Positions 1 through 5,956 of a stretch of 6,267 nt of DNA are shown here, one piece after another (positions within the stretch are counted from its first letter, which is position 1; every line of letters starts with the position of its first letter). The notes under the pieces are model-generated. The model was not told the origin of the DNA, did no database searches, and worked only from the letters and a program-made list of their open reading frames with translations. Source of the DNA: Eubacteriales bacterium. GTDB lineage: Bacteria; Bacillota; Clostridia; Christensenellales; CAG-138. Made by a program: the position numbers and the translations under genes. The DNA lies in assembly GCA_028703645.1 (NCBI GenBank), contig JAQVML010000092.1:1-6267 (forward strand), read 5' to 3'.

Positions 1-509
1 AAGTGACGGTGCTGACGGGGCATCGCGACTTTGGTTATGCGCAGGAGGCGATTCGCCTCGGGGTCACGCGCTTGCTCCTCAAACCTTCCAAGATGGATGA
101 GATCAACGAGGCCATGCGCGCGATGACCGAAAACCTCCGCAGTGCGGGGTTGGCGCAGGAAGAGACCGCGGAGGAAGCGCAGCCCGCGGGCAGTTTTCTC
201 GTACGCGAGGCGGTGCAGTATATGGAACAGCGCTACGCGGATAAGATCACGTTGCAGGACGTTGCCGACCACTGTTATGTCTCCCAGTGGCACCTGAGCA
301 AGCTTCTCAACCGCCATTTGGAAAAGAGCTTTTACGATCTGCTCAATGAGATTCGCGTGAAAAGGGCGCAGCTGTTGCTCGCCGATCCGAAGCTCAAGAT
401 TGGCGATATTGGCGAGCGCGTGGGATATTGTGACCCGGGACACTTTGCGCGGACGTTTAAGAAGATCACCGGCATGAGCGCGTATGAGTATCGCAACCAA
501 AAAGGCTGA
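1..509 (+). CDS. YesN-type response regulator, C-terminal part (REC + AraC HTH), 5' truncated
   Basis: Cytoplasmic DNA-binding response regulator, normally phosphorylated by a partner membrane histidine kinase (YesM-like) and commonly controlling nearby sugar transport or degradation genes. The frame is open to the first base, so the true start and the phospho-accepting Asp lie outside the window; the GTG at 3 is taken as an internal Val. Visible residues 1-45 are the end of a receiver domain: L-T-G-H with the conserved switch Thr (residue 5) and the conserved Lys-Pro (27-28). Residues 46-65 are an acidic linker. Residues 66-165 form an AraC-type double helix-turn-helix: first unit about 83-106 (T-L-Q-D-V-A-D, then S-x-x-H-L-S-K-L), second about 133-157 (I-G-D-I-G-E-R-V-G-Y, then H-F-A-R-T-F-K-K-I-T-G). 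It ends with TGA followed by a terminator, so it is probably the last gene of its own unit. The family is clear; the target genes are not. Confidence 0.9.
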   Translation, partial: VTVLTGHRDFGYAQEAIRLGVTRLLLKPSKMDEINEAMRAMTENLRSAGLAQEETAEEAQPAGSFLVREAVQYMEQRYADKITLQDVADHCYVSQWHLSKLLNRHLEKSFYDLLNEIRVKRAQLLLADPKLKIGDIGERVGYCDPGHFARTFKKITGMSAYEYRNQKG

Positions 510-549
510 AATTGCTCTTATCAAATTGAATTTAGCATAGATAGTAAAG

Positions 550-582
550 GAGAATGATCGAAAACGGATCATTCTCGTTTTT
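550..582 (+). terminator. Intrinsic terminator between response regulator and phosphohexomutase genes
   Basis: A perfect 10-bp stem (550-559 GAGAATGATC with 567-576 GATCATTCTC), a 7-nt loop GAAAACG and, one base after the stem, five T residues (578-582). The form is that of a Rho-independent terminator for the response-regulator transcript. It is odd in ending only 14 nt before the ATG at 597, with the next gene's ribosome binding site (585-590) directly behind it. No room is left for a promoter between terminator and gene, so the next gene must be read through it or start upstream. Confidence 0.75.
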
Positions 583-596
583 CGAAAGGACACGGT

Positions 597-2009
597 ATGA
601 TTTGTTTCGGAACCGGCGGTTGGCGCGCGGAGATTGGTAAAGACTTCTACATGGCAAATATTCAGCGCGTGGCGCAGGGGCTCATGAACACGCTGATTGC
701 GGATGGCAAGACGGACAAACCCGTTGTGATCGGCTTTGATCGCAGATTTCTCTCCGCAGAGGCGGCAACCTGGATGGCGGAGGTGCTCGCGGCAAACGGA
801 ATTCACGTTTGGTTCATGCAGCGCAGTGTGCCGACGCCGCTGATTATGTATCTCGTCAAGCAACATAACCTCTATCGCGGCATCGAGATCACCGCCTCGC
901 ATAATCCAAGCAACTACAATGGCATCAAGATCATCGTAGAAGAGGGTCGCGACGCTCCGCTGGACGTGACCGAGCGGCTGGAGCGCGAGATCAACGCACT
1001 GGAACAGATTCATACGCTACCCGTGCCGGAGGCGGAGGCGAAGGGGCTTGTCACCTACCTCAAAAATCCGTTCAACGATTTTATCGACTCCATTCTCGCC
1101 GTAATCGACACTGCCGCCATTCGTGCGCGCGGGCCGAGAATCCTGTTTGACTCCATGCACGGCTCGTCCACCTATCCCTTGACGGTAATCCTCAATACGG
1201 CGCGCTGTACCGTGGATCAAATTCATGGCGATAAGGACGCATATTTTGGCGGCATGATGCCCGCGCCGACCGAGGACACGATGGCGGAGCTTCGTAACCG
1301 CGTCGTCTACGGAAGATACGACCTCGGCATTGCGGTGGATGGTGACGGCGACCGCCTCGGCATCATCGACGGTACGGGACGATACATCAGCGCGAACGAA
1401 ATTCTCGTGCTGCTGTATACGTATCTGCACGAGTACAAGGGCTGGAGAGGCCCCGTCGTGCGCAACATGTCCACCACGCATCTGCTCGACCGCGTTGCGG
1501 AATCGTTTGGCGAAACGTGTTACGAGGTTCCGGTGGGGTTTAAACACATCTCTTCCAAAATAGACGAGGTGGACGCGGTGCTCGGCGGCGAATCCTCCGG
1601 CGGACTCACCGTGCGCGGGCATATCCACGGTAAGGACTCGGTCTATTCTTCCGCCTTGTTTGTGGAGATGATCTGCAAAACCGGTAAACTTCCCAGCGAG
1701 ATGATGGCGGAGATTTCGCAAAAATTCGGCACATATCTCATGAAAGAGAGCAATGTGCGCTTTTCCGCGCCGCAGCGGGAGCAACTGATGCAAACGATCT
1801 TCACCGACTGCGCGCTGCCAAAGTTTGCGGTTTCGCCTGTTCGCGTGAGCTATCTCGACGGCTGCAAGGCGTATTTTGCGGACGATTCGTTCGTTGTCTG
1901 CCGCTTCTCCGGCACGGAGCCGCTGCTTCGCATCTTCGCGGAAGGGCACTCCGAAGAACAGGCACAGTCGTATATCGACGCTTGGAAGCGCCTGCTGGAA
2001 ATCTCGTAA
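597..2009 (+). CDS. Phosphoglucomutase/phosphomannomutase-family enzyme (alpha-D-phosphohexomutase)
   Basis: Cytoplasmic enzyme expected to move the phosphate between C1 and C6 of a hexose phosphate (glucose or mannose) through a phosphoserine and a glucose-1,6-bisphosphate-like intermediate. At 470 residues it is full length for the family and all four functional loops are present: T-A-S-H-N-P at 99-104 with the catalytic Ser101, the magnesium loop D-G-D-G-D-R at 248-253, the sugar-specificity loop G-G-E-S-S-G at 330-335 and the phosphate-binding loop R-F-S-G-T-E-P at 436-442. The N-terminus G-T-G-G-W-R at 5-10 is typical of a PGM-like bacterial subgroup and supports this ATG, as does AAAGGA at 585-590, 6 nt upstream. 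Glucose versus mannose preference cannot be read from the motifs. Codons are GC-rich compared with the genes after 2353. A long frame open on the opposite strand is a by-product of that composition. Confidence 0.93.
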   Translation: MICFGTGGWRAEIGKDFYMANIQRVAQGLMNTLIADGKTDKPVVIGFDRRFLSAEAATWMAEVLAANGIHVWFMQRSVPTPLIMYLVKQHNLYRGIEITASHNPSNYNGIKIIVEEGRDAPLDVTERLEREINALEQIHTLPVPEAEAKGLVTYLKNPFNDFIDSILAVIDTAAIRARGPRILFDSMHGSSTYPLTVILNTARCTVDQIHGDKDAYFGGMMPAPTEDTMAELRNRVVYGRYDLGIAVDGDGDRLGIIDGTGRYISANEILVLLYTYLHEYKGWRGPVVRNMSTTHLLDRVAESFGETCYEVPVGFKHISSKIDEVDAVLGGESSGGLTVRGHIHGKDSVYSSALFVEMICKTGKLPSEMMAEISQKFGTYLMKESNVRFSAPQREQLMQTIFTDCALPKFAVSPVRVSYLDGCKAYFADDSFVVCRFSGTEPLLRIFAEGHSEEQAQSYIDAWKRLLEIS

Positions 2010-2082
2010 AGTCCACGAAGAACAATCCACCAAAACCGCATATTCCGGCTTGTGGGCCGATTCAACCGAAGGCAATATCAAA

Positions 2083-2130
2083 CAAGCGCTGTGCGAATGG
2101 AACTCGGTGTAGTTCCGTTGCCGGCGCTTG
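2083..2130 (+). other. Near-perfect 20-bp stem-loop in the gene-free stretch
   Basis: The left arm 2083-2104 pairs with the right arm 2111-2130 around the loop CGGTGT (2105-2110). The pairing has 20 base pairs: CAAGCGC with GCGCTTG at the base, AATGGAACT with AGTTCCGTT at the top (one G-U), and three pairs plus a G-U between them. Only two single-base bulges are needed (T2092 and G2095). It lies 73 nt after the mutase stop codon. It could end the mutase transcript, but no T-run follows, so it is not a standard intrinsic terminator. An RNA-stabilising 3' structure, a palindromic repeat element or a structured RNA are alternatives. The pairing is seen directly; the role is not known. Confidence 0.7.
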
Positions 2131-2160
2131 GTTGCGATCATGATTGGGTTCATCCTTAGG

Positions 2161-2180
2161 GATTTGACTCGGTTCAAATC
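2161..2180 (+). other. Second stem-loop, perfect 7-bp stem
   Basis: GATTTGA (2161-2167) is the exact reverse complement of TCAAATC (2174-2180), with a 6-nt loop CTCGGT. The sequence ACTCGGT in its apex (2167-2173) also occurs at the apex of the hairpin 30 nt upstream (2102-2108). No T-run follows. Role unknown. Confidence 0.5.
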
Positions 2181-2287
2181 ATCTTCGGCGACTTGTGATG
2201 CAGACAGACAGCAAGGAAACATATCAAAACAGCTTTTCATCAGTGAGGTCACACATCCAAGCCGTGATACCAAACATCAAACTCAAA

Positions 2288-2323
2288 TTGACAGTTTACA
2301 AAGTGAGTAAAAAAAGTTAAACT
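2288..2323 (+). promoter_or_regulatory. Probable promoter of the ROK regulator gene
   Basis: Two readings are possible. TTTACA (2295-2300), a 17-nt spacer and TAAACT (2318-2323) make a fair sigma-A promoter (5/6 and 4/6 matches) with a start near 2330. A perfect TTGACA also lies at 2288-2293, but the bases 16-18 nt after it are only an A-run, a poor -10. The first reading has the better pair. Both elements of it are covered by an inverted repeat, which would let a repressor block it. Confidence 0.4.
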
Positions 2324-2324
2324 G
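2292..2324. promoter_or_regulatory. Inverted repeat CAGTTTA-N19-TAAACTG, candidate operator
   Basis: CAGTTTA (2292-2298) and TAAACTG (2318-2324) are exact reverse complements separated by 19 nt. They cover the probable -35 and -10 of the ROK gene. Operators of XylR-type ROK repressors carry related AGTTT/AAACT half-sites, though usually closer together. Autoregulation by the neighbouring ROK protein is an inference. Confidence 0.35.
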
Positions 2325-2352
2325 GGAATAAGAAAATGAGGAGCCGAACAAT

Positions 2353-3549
2353 ATGGGGTACAATACTGGAGACAAACAACTGATTAAAGAGATCAACAAA
2401 GCCTCCATATTTCAGGTGGTGCACGATATCGGGCCGATCTCCAGAGCCGATATTGCGAAGATTCTGAAGTTAACGTCTGCAACCGTTTCCAGCAATATGG
2501 CAGAGTTGATCGATGAAGGAATTGTCAAAGAGATTGGCACGGGCGTTTCCAGCGGGGGGCGAAAACCGGTGCTGGTGACAATCTCCGATTCCAGCGTTTG
2601 TTTTCTGGGCGTGGATATTCATAAGGACGGTGCTGAAGCTGCGGTTGTTTCACTGACCGGCCGGATTCTCGCGATTGCGGAGCAACCGTTTCAACACGAG
2701 ACCGGAAATTTTGAGCACGATGTGCTCGCGTGTATTCGCGCAGTCCGGGGCATGGTGCAAGGGGTAGAGGTCAAGAGCATCGGCATCGGGATGCACGGAA
2801 TCGTTGACACCACTAAGAGCATCTCCGTTTTTGCGCCCGCAATGGCGCTTCGAAATTTTGATTTGAAGACGTTTATCGAGCGGGAAGAGCATTTGCCGGT
2901 CTATATCGATAACGATGCAAACGCGATGGCGCTTGGCGAGAGCTGGTTCGGGCAGGCAAAACAAGTAAAGAATTATGTTTTTTTAAATGTCGGTCGCGGA
3001 ATCGGTTCTGGAATTGTTCTCAACGGAGAAGTATTCCGGGGTAGTCGCTATGCTGCCGGAGAAATCGGCCATATTCGGGTAGTCGATAACGGAATACAAT
3101 GCGTGTGCGGCAAATATGGATGCTTGGATACCGTTGCTACGGAATATACGGTGATTCGAGATACGATTAGCGCAATCCATACCGGCATCAAGAGCGAGGC
3201 CGCGCGGCTTGTATCGGGTAATCTCGGCGCGATTAACATCGATACGATCCTGAAAGCAGCCGCCAGTGGGGACGACTGCGTATTGGATATTTTAAACAAA
3301 ACAGGTCGATACATCGGCGTTGCTTTGTCCTACATGATCAACATCTTAAATCCGGAGATGATCATACTGGGTGGCAGTATGTCTCGCTTGGGAGAATATA
3401 TGATGGATTCGCTGCAGGAAGCAGCAATATCCCTTTCGATGAAAGAATGCTCGGATGGAGTGAAAATTGTATTGTCAACGTTGCGGGGAAATGCAGGCGT
3501 CGTAGGTGCCGCGACGCTGGGCATGCGAAATCTTTTCCCGAGAGCATAA
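2353..3549 (+). CDS. ROK-family transcriptional regulator (XylR/NagC-type sugar-responsive repressor)
   Basis: Cytoplasmic DNA-binding protein that, in its family, represses sugar-use genes and is released or tightened by a sugar ligand. Residues about 10-75 form a winged helix-turn-helix (S-R-A-D-I-A-K-I-L-K-L at 30-40, recognition helix from T41, wing with S-G-G-R-K-P at 67-72). Residues about 82-398 are a ROK sugar-kinase-like domain, with D-N-D-A-N at 186-190 (catalytic-type Asp188) and the complete zinc motif G-E-I-G-H (His240) plus Cys250, Cys252 and Cys257. The ATP phosphate loop D-I-G-G-T-K of active ROK kinases is replaced by D-I-H-K-D-G at 88-93, so it is probably a sensor and not a kinase. 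Length 398 is normal. The ATG is supported by GAGGAG at 2338-2343, 9 nt upstream. The next gene has its own promoter 39 nt after the stop. That gene cluster is its most likely target; the ligand is unknown. Confidence 0.92.
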   Translation: MGYNTGDKQLIKEINKASIFQVVHDIGPISRADIAKILKLTSATVSSNMAELIDEGIVKEIGTGVSSGGRKPVLVTISDSSVCFLGVDIHKDGAEAAVVSLTGRILAIAEQPFQHETGNFEHDVLACIRAVRGMVQGVEVKSIGIGMHGIVDTTKSISVFAPAMALRNFDLKTFIEREEHLPVYIDNDANAMALGESWFGQAKQVKNYVFLNVGRGIGSGIVLNGEVFRGSRYAAGEIGHIRVVDNGIQCVCGKYGCLDTVATEYTVIRDTISAIHTGIKSEAARLVSGNLGAINIDTILKAAASGDDCVLDILNKTGRYIGVALSYMINILNPEMIILGGSMSRLGEYMMDSLQEAAISLSMKECSDGVKIVLSTLRGNAGVVGAATLGMRNLFPRA

Positions 3550-3566
3550 ATAATATAGTGACTGTC

Positions 3567-3663
3567 TAAACAAATTCACAAAAACACTTGCAGAACTGAA
3601 AATTGCGTGATATTATTCGTTTGTCCTCTTTTTTTAATCTACATAATAAAGTCATTAAACAAA
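3567..3663. repeat. TAAACAAA box repeated on both sides of the promoter
   Basis: TAAACAAA occurs exactly at 3567-3574 and 3656-3663, each preceded by GTC (3564-3566 and 3651-3653). The copies lie upstream of the -35 and in the transcribed leader, about 89 nt apart. They share the TAAAC core with the right arm of the inverted repeat before the ROK gene, so they are candidate operator half-sites. In A-rich DNA an 8-base match can arise by chance. Confidence 0.3.
3588..3616 (+). promoter_or_regulatory. Sigma-A promoter with extended -10 for the epimerase-GH4-transporter genes
   Basis: TTGCAG (3588-3593; 4/6 match), a spacer of exactly 17 nt and TATTAT (3611-3616; 5/6 match), with the extended -10 dinucleotide TG at 3608-3609. 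A start at about 3623 would give a leader of about 57 nt before the GTG at 3680. It fits a sugar operon controlled separately from the ROK gene. No intrinsic terminator is seen between the ROK stop and this promoter. Confidence 0.65.
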
Positions 3664-3667
3664 GAAA

Positions 3668-3672
3668 TGGAG
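3668..3672 (+). promoter_or_regulatory. Ribosome binding site deciding a GTG start
   Basis: TGGAG, 7 nt before the GTG at 3680. The nearby ATG at 3667 overlaps this site and opens a frame that stops within about a dozen codons, so GTG 3680 is the better start for the epimerase gene. Confidence 0.55.
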
Positions 3673-3679
3673 CCGGCAA

Positions 3680-4678
3680 GTGAACAGGTTTTTCTATCGA
3701 TTTGAAACGAAGTGTGGTAGACGAGTGATCGCATTGGGTTATCGGGCACAAAATGATCAGGAAAGAGATCTATTGATCAAAGTTTCGCCCGAGCTTGGAA
3801 ACAATCTATTTTGCTTTCGAATCGGTGAACATGATATCGTTTGGCATGACGATCAATTTGGACTGACATCCTACTACACCGGAAATCCGATTCTCTATCC
3901 GTTTCCCAATCGCGTAGAGAATTGCAGATACACGATCAACGGCGAGAGACAATGGCAAATGAAAAACGGGATTCCGATTTTCATGCATTCTCTTGTTTAT
4001 GACGAAAACTGGGGCTATCGCGAACCGGTCATAGAAGACGATGGCGTGACACTGGAAACATATCTGGATATCGATGAAACACATCCGGTCTACGAAGGAT
4101 TCCCCATTTGCCATACAATCTCCATTTTTTACAAGGTTACGGCGAATGGCCTTCAAATCAGCCACAAGGTGACAAACCGGGATCAAAAAGAGCTTCCGTT
4201 TGGCATCTCCTACCACACATTTTTCACGAAGCTTTCGGGCGATGAGGCAACGCTGCTGAAGGTTCCCGCCAAGCACATGATGGAGCTGACCGATGCATTG
4301 CTGCCAACCGGCGTTTTGCTGGATACCGCACAAAAAGAGTATGACTTGCAGACTCCCGTCTCCATTTGCAAGCTGGATTTGGATAATTGCTTTACGACAA
4401 TGGACCCCAGCGACCCGGTTGTTGTGGATTATACGACGCTTGGTCTGCGTGTCTTCATGACGTCTACCAACGACTACACGCATGTTCAGGTTTTTACGCC
4501 AAAGGGACGACCTTTTTTCTGCGCGGAGAAGCAGACGAGTTCGAGCGACGCGCCCAACCTGGACGCAAAAGGGTTTGTAAAAGAAGCGCACCTGCTGCGT
4601 GTTTCACCGGGTGAATCGCATCAGGGCACCGTTTCGTTTTCTTATGAGTTTTATAAAACCGACAAGGAGGGTATATGA
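3680..4678 (+). CDS. Aldose 1-epimerase-like protein (GalM superfamily mutarotase)
   Basis: Predicted cytoplasmic mutarotase (no signal peptide) that interconverts alpha and beta anomers of an aldose. It has 332 residues and starts at GTG. Family signs in order: P-F-P-N-R-V at 74-79 (substrate-binding Asn and Arg), M-H-S at 102-104 (position of the first active-site His), P-F-G-I-S-Y-H at 173-179 with the catalytic-acid-type His179, L-D-N-C-F at 234-238 with an Asp in the usual ligand position, and C-A-E-K-Q-T at 281-286 with Glu283 as the likely general base. Some surroundings differ from classical GalM (Y-H-T-F-F where G-x-H-P-Y-F is usual, E-K-Q-T where E-P-x-T is usual), so the sugar may not be galactose or glucose. 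Its TGA overlaps the next ATG, so it is translated together with the GH4 enzyme and probably acts on the sugar that enzyme releases. Confidence 0.85.
   Translation: MNRFFYRFETKCGRRVIALGYRAQNDQERDLLIKVSPELGNNLFCFRIGEHDIVWHDDQFGLTSYYTGNPILYPFPNRVENCRYTINGERQWQMKNGIPIFMHSLVYDENWGYREPVIEDDGVTLETYLDIDETHPVYEGFPICHTISIFYKVTANGLQISHKVTNRDQKELPFGISYHTFFTKLSGDEATLLKVPAKHMMELTDALLPTGVLLDTAQKEYDLQTPVSICKLDLDNCFTTMDPSDPVVVDYTTLGLRVFMTSTNDYTHVQVFTPKGRPFFCAEKQTSSSDAPNLDAKGFVKEAHLLRVSPGESHQGTVSFSYEFYKTDKEGI
4664..4670 (+). promoter_or_regulatory. Strong ribosome binding site inside the epimerase gene, coupled start
   Basis: AAGGAGG lies within the last codons of the epimerase gene and ends 4 nt before the GH4 start. 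The ATGA at 4675-4678 contains both the start of the GH4 gene and the stop of the epimerase gene, the usual arrangement for translational coupling. Confidence 0.75.
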
Positions 4679-5946
4679 GCAAAATTGTATTGATTGGCGC
4701 GGGAAGCGCAATGTTTGGCCTTGGTGCATTGGGGGATATCTTTCAATCTCACGCCTTGGAGGGCAGCACCATCTCGCTGGTAGATATCAATCGTGAGGCG
4801 CTAGATGCCGTTGCCAAAACTGCCCGGGATTATAGCTCCGAACATCATCTCAACTATACGATCGAGGCCACGACAGACCGCAAAGAGGCGCTAAAGAACG
4901 CCGGATACGTCATCATTTCGATCGAAGTCGGCAATCGCTATGAACTGTGGGAACAGGATTGGCACATTCCGCAGCAATATGGCATCAAGCAGGTGTATGG
5001 TGAGAACGGTGGCCCCGGCGGCGTATTCCATGCGTTGCGCATCATTCCGCCGATACTCGAGATCTGCGCGGACGTAGACCAAATCTGCCCGGAAGCACTG
5101 GTCATCAATCTAAGCAACCCGATGACGACGATTTCAATGGCGATTCAAAAGAAATTTCCGAACATGAAACTCATTGGTTTGTGTCACGAGATCTCCTCTC
5201 TGGTGATTCATCTGCCAAAGATGCTGAATACGGAATTTGACAATTTGAAGATTCGCGCAGGCGGATTGAATCACTTCAGTATTTTATTGGAAGCGTCATA
5301 TCGCGACTCCGGCAAGGACGCATATCCGGAAATCCGCGAAAAGGTTCCCGAATATTTCGGCAAGACGAGCGAGCGCGGACTGTTTATGAAACTGTTTCAG
5401 TACTTTGGCTATGTGCCGATTACGACGGACAGCCACCTTGGCGAGTATGTTTCCTGGGCGCAGGAAGTGGCCGATCACAAAGGCATTATCGATTTCTACA
5501 CAGGATATAAGAAAGAGTGCCTTAGCTATGTCGTGAACCCACAAAAACGAATTGCGGAAGGCACACAGCCGGAGGAATACTGGCGCGTGATTCCGATTAT
5601 TGAAGGAATTGAGACGGACGATAAGCATGAAGAGCTCGCGGTCAACATGCAGAACAACGGGTTGATTTCGAATTTACCGGATCATGTTATCGTAGAAGTG
5701 CCCGCGTATGTGGATCGAAGCGGCGTACACGGGATGAAGATCGATATGCCGGCCGGGTTCGGCGGACTGCTGTCCAATCGAGTCGGCGTTTTGGATATGA
5801 CGGTAGAGGCGGTATTGAGCCGTTCGAAGAAGGCGGCATTGCAGGCGCTCTTGGTTGATCCGATTGTCGACAGCGTTTCGGCGGCGGAAAAGACACTCGA
5901 TACAATCTTGAGCTTTCAATCACAGTATCTGGGCTACTTAAAATAA
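4675..5946 (+). CDS. Glycoside hydrolase family 4 (NAD- and metal-dependent glycosidase, alpha-glucosidase-like)
   Basis: Cytoplasmic glycosidase of the unusual GH4 type, which cleaves by transient oxidation at sugar C3 and elimination, using NAD+ and a divalent metal (usually Mn). The N-terminal Rossmann fold is seen in G-A-G-S at 8-11 and the NAD-ribose Asp37 (L-V-D-I-N-R). Next come E-N-G-G-P-G-G at 110-116, N-L-S-N-P-M at 145-150, the metal Cys170 in G-L-C-H-E-I and the metal His200 in G-G-L-N-H-F. The H-x-x-E-Y segment at 254-258 lies at the active site in this family. The motif after the metal Cys separates GH4 groups: C-H-E-V for alpha-glucosidases, C-H-S-V for alpha-galactosidases, C-H-G for alpha-glucuronidases and C-N-x-P for 6-phospho-glycosidases. 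C-H-E-I is nearest the first, so an unphosphorylated alpha-glucoside is the best guess. Length 423 is normal. The ABC binding protein downstream fits import without phosphorylation. Confidence 0.9.
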   Translation: MSKIVLIGAGSAMFGLGALGDIFQSHALEGSTISLVDINREALDAVAKTARDYSSEHHLNYTIEATTDRKEALKNAGYVIISIEVGNRYELWEQDWHIPQQYGIKQVYGENGGPGGVFHALRIIPPILEICADVDQICPEALVINLSNPMTTISMAIQKKFPNMKLIGLCHEISSLVIHLPKMLNTEFDNLKIRAGGLNHFSILLEASYRDSGKDAYPEIREKVPEYFGKTSERGLFMKLFQYFGYVPITTDSHLGEYVSWAQEVADHKGIIDFYTGYKKECLSYVVNPQKRIAEGTQPEEYWRVIPIIEGIETDDKHEELAVNMQNNGLISNLPDHVIVEVPAYVDRSGVHGMKIDMPAGFGGLLSNRVGVLDMTVEAVLSRSKKAALQALLVDPIVDSVSAAEKTLDTILSFQSQYLGYLK

Positions 5947-5956
5947 CGGAATTCTT

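Larger units (their letters stand above)
2010..2352. other. 343-nt gene-free stretch between mutase and ROK regulator
   Basis: No credible coding sequence lies here: short open frames on either strand have no ribosome binding site and no recognisable protein content. What can be seen is, in order: a short weak CGGC/GCCG hairpin (2046-2059), the long stem-loop (2083-2130), an ATCATGAT palindrome (2137-2144), the second stem-loop (2161-2180), and then an increasingly A-rich segment leading into the probable promoter and ribosome binding site of the ROK gene (2288-2343). No intrinsic terminator with a T-run was found for the mutase gene. Confidence 0.6.

Noticed and set aside
2117..2193. tRNA-like features: GGTTCAAATC (2171-2180) like a T-loop, and 7-bp complementary ends 76 nt apart
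   Set aside because: The T-stem does not pair beyond one base, the acceptor stem is shifted by one against the T-loop, and there is no proper D-arm or anticodon stem. Not a functional tRNA; at most a decayed one or chance.
1017..2273. Long open frame of 418 codons on the - strand opposite the mutase gene
   Set aside because: It overlaps a complete enzyme gene with all catalytic motifs, has no recognisable domain and is explained by GC-rich codon bias on the coding strand.
2128..2310. Possible 60-codon small protein in the gene-free stretch
   Set aside because: No ribosome binding site before its start, and it runs through the hairpins and into the probable promoter of the ROK gene.
3597..3612. 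Possible CcpA (cre) site TGAAAATTGCGTGATA near the sugar promoter
   Set aside because: The central CG is not at the required position relative to the flanking half-sites, so it does not match the cre consensus.
3618..3636. T7 run (3629-3635) after the ROK gene as an intrinsic terminator
   Set aside because: There is no stem-loop directly before the T-run, and it lies downstream of the promoter in the leader.
3806..4591. Open frame of 261 codons on the - strand opposite the epimerase gene
   Set aside because: No protein-family content, and it lies wholly inside a gene with clear family motifs.
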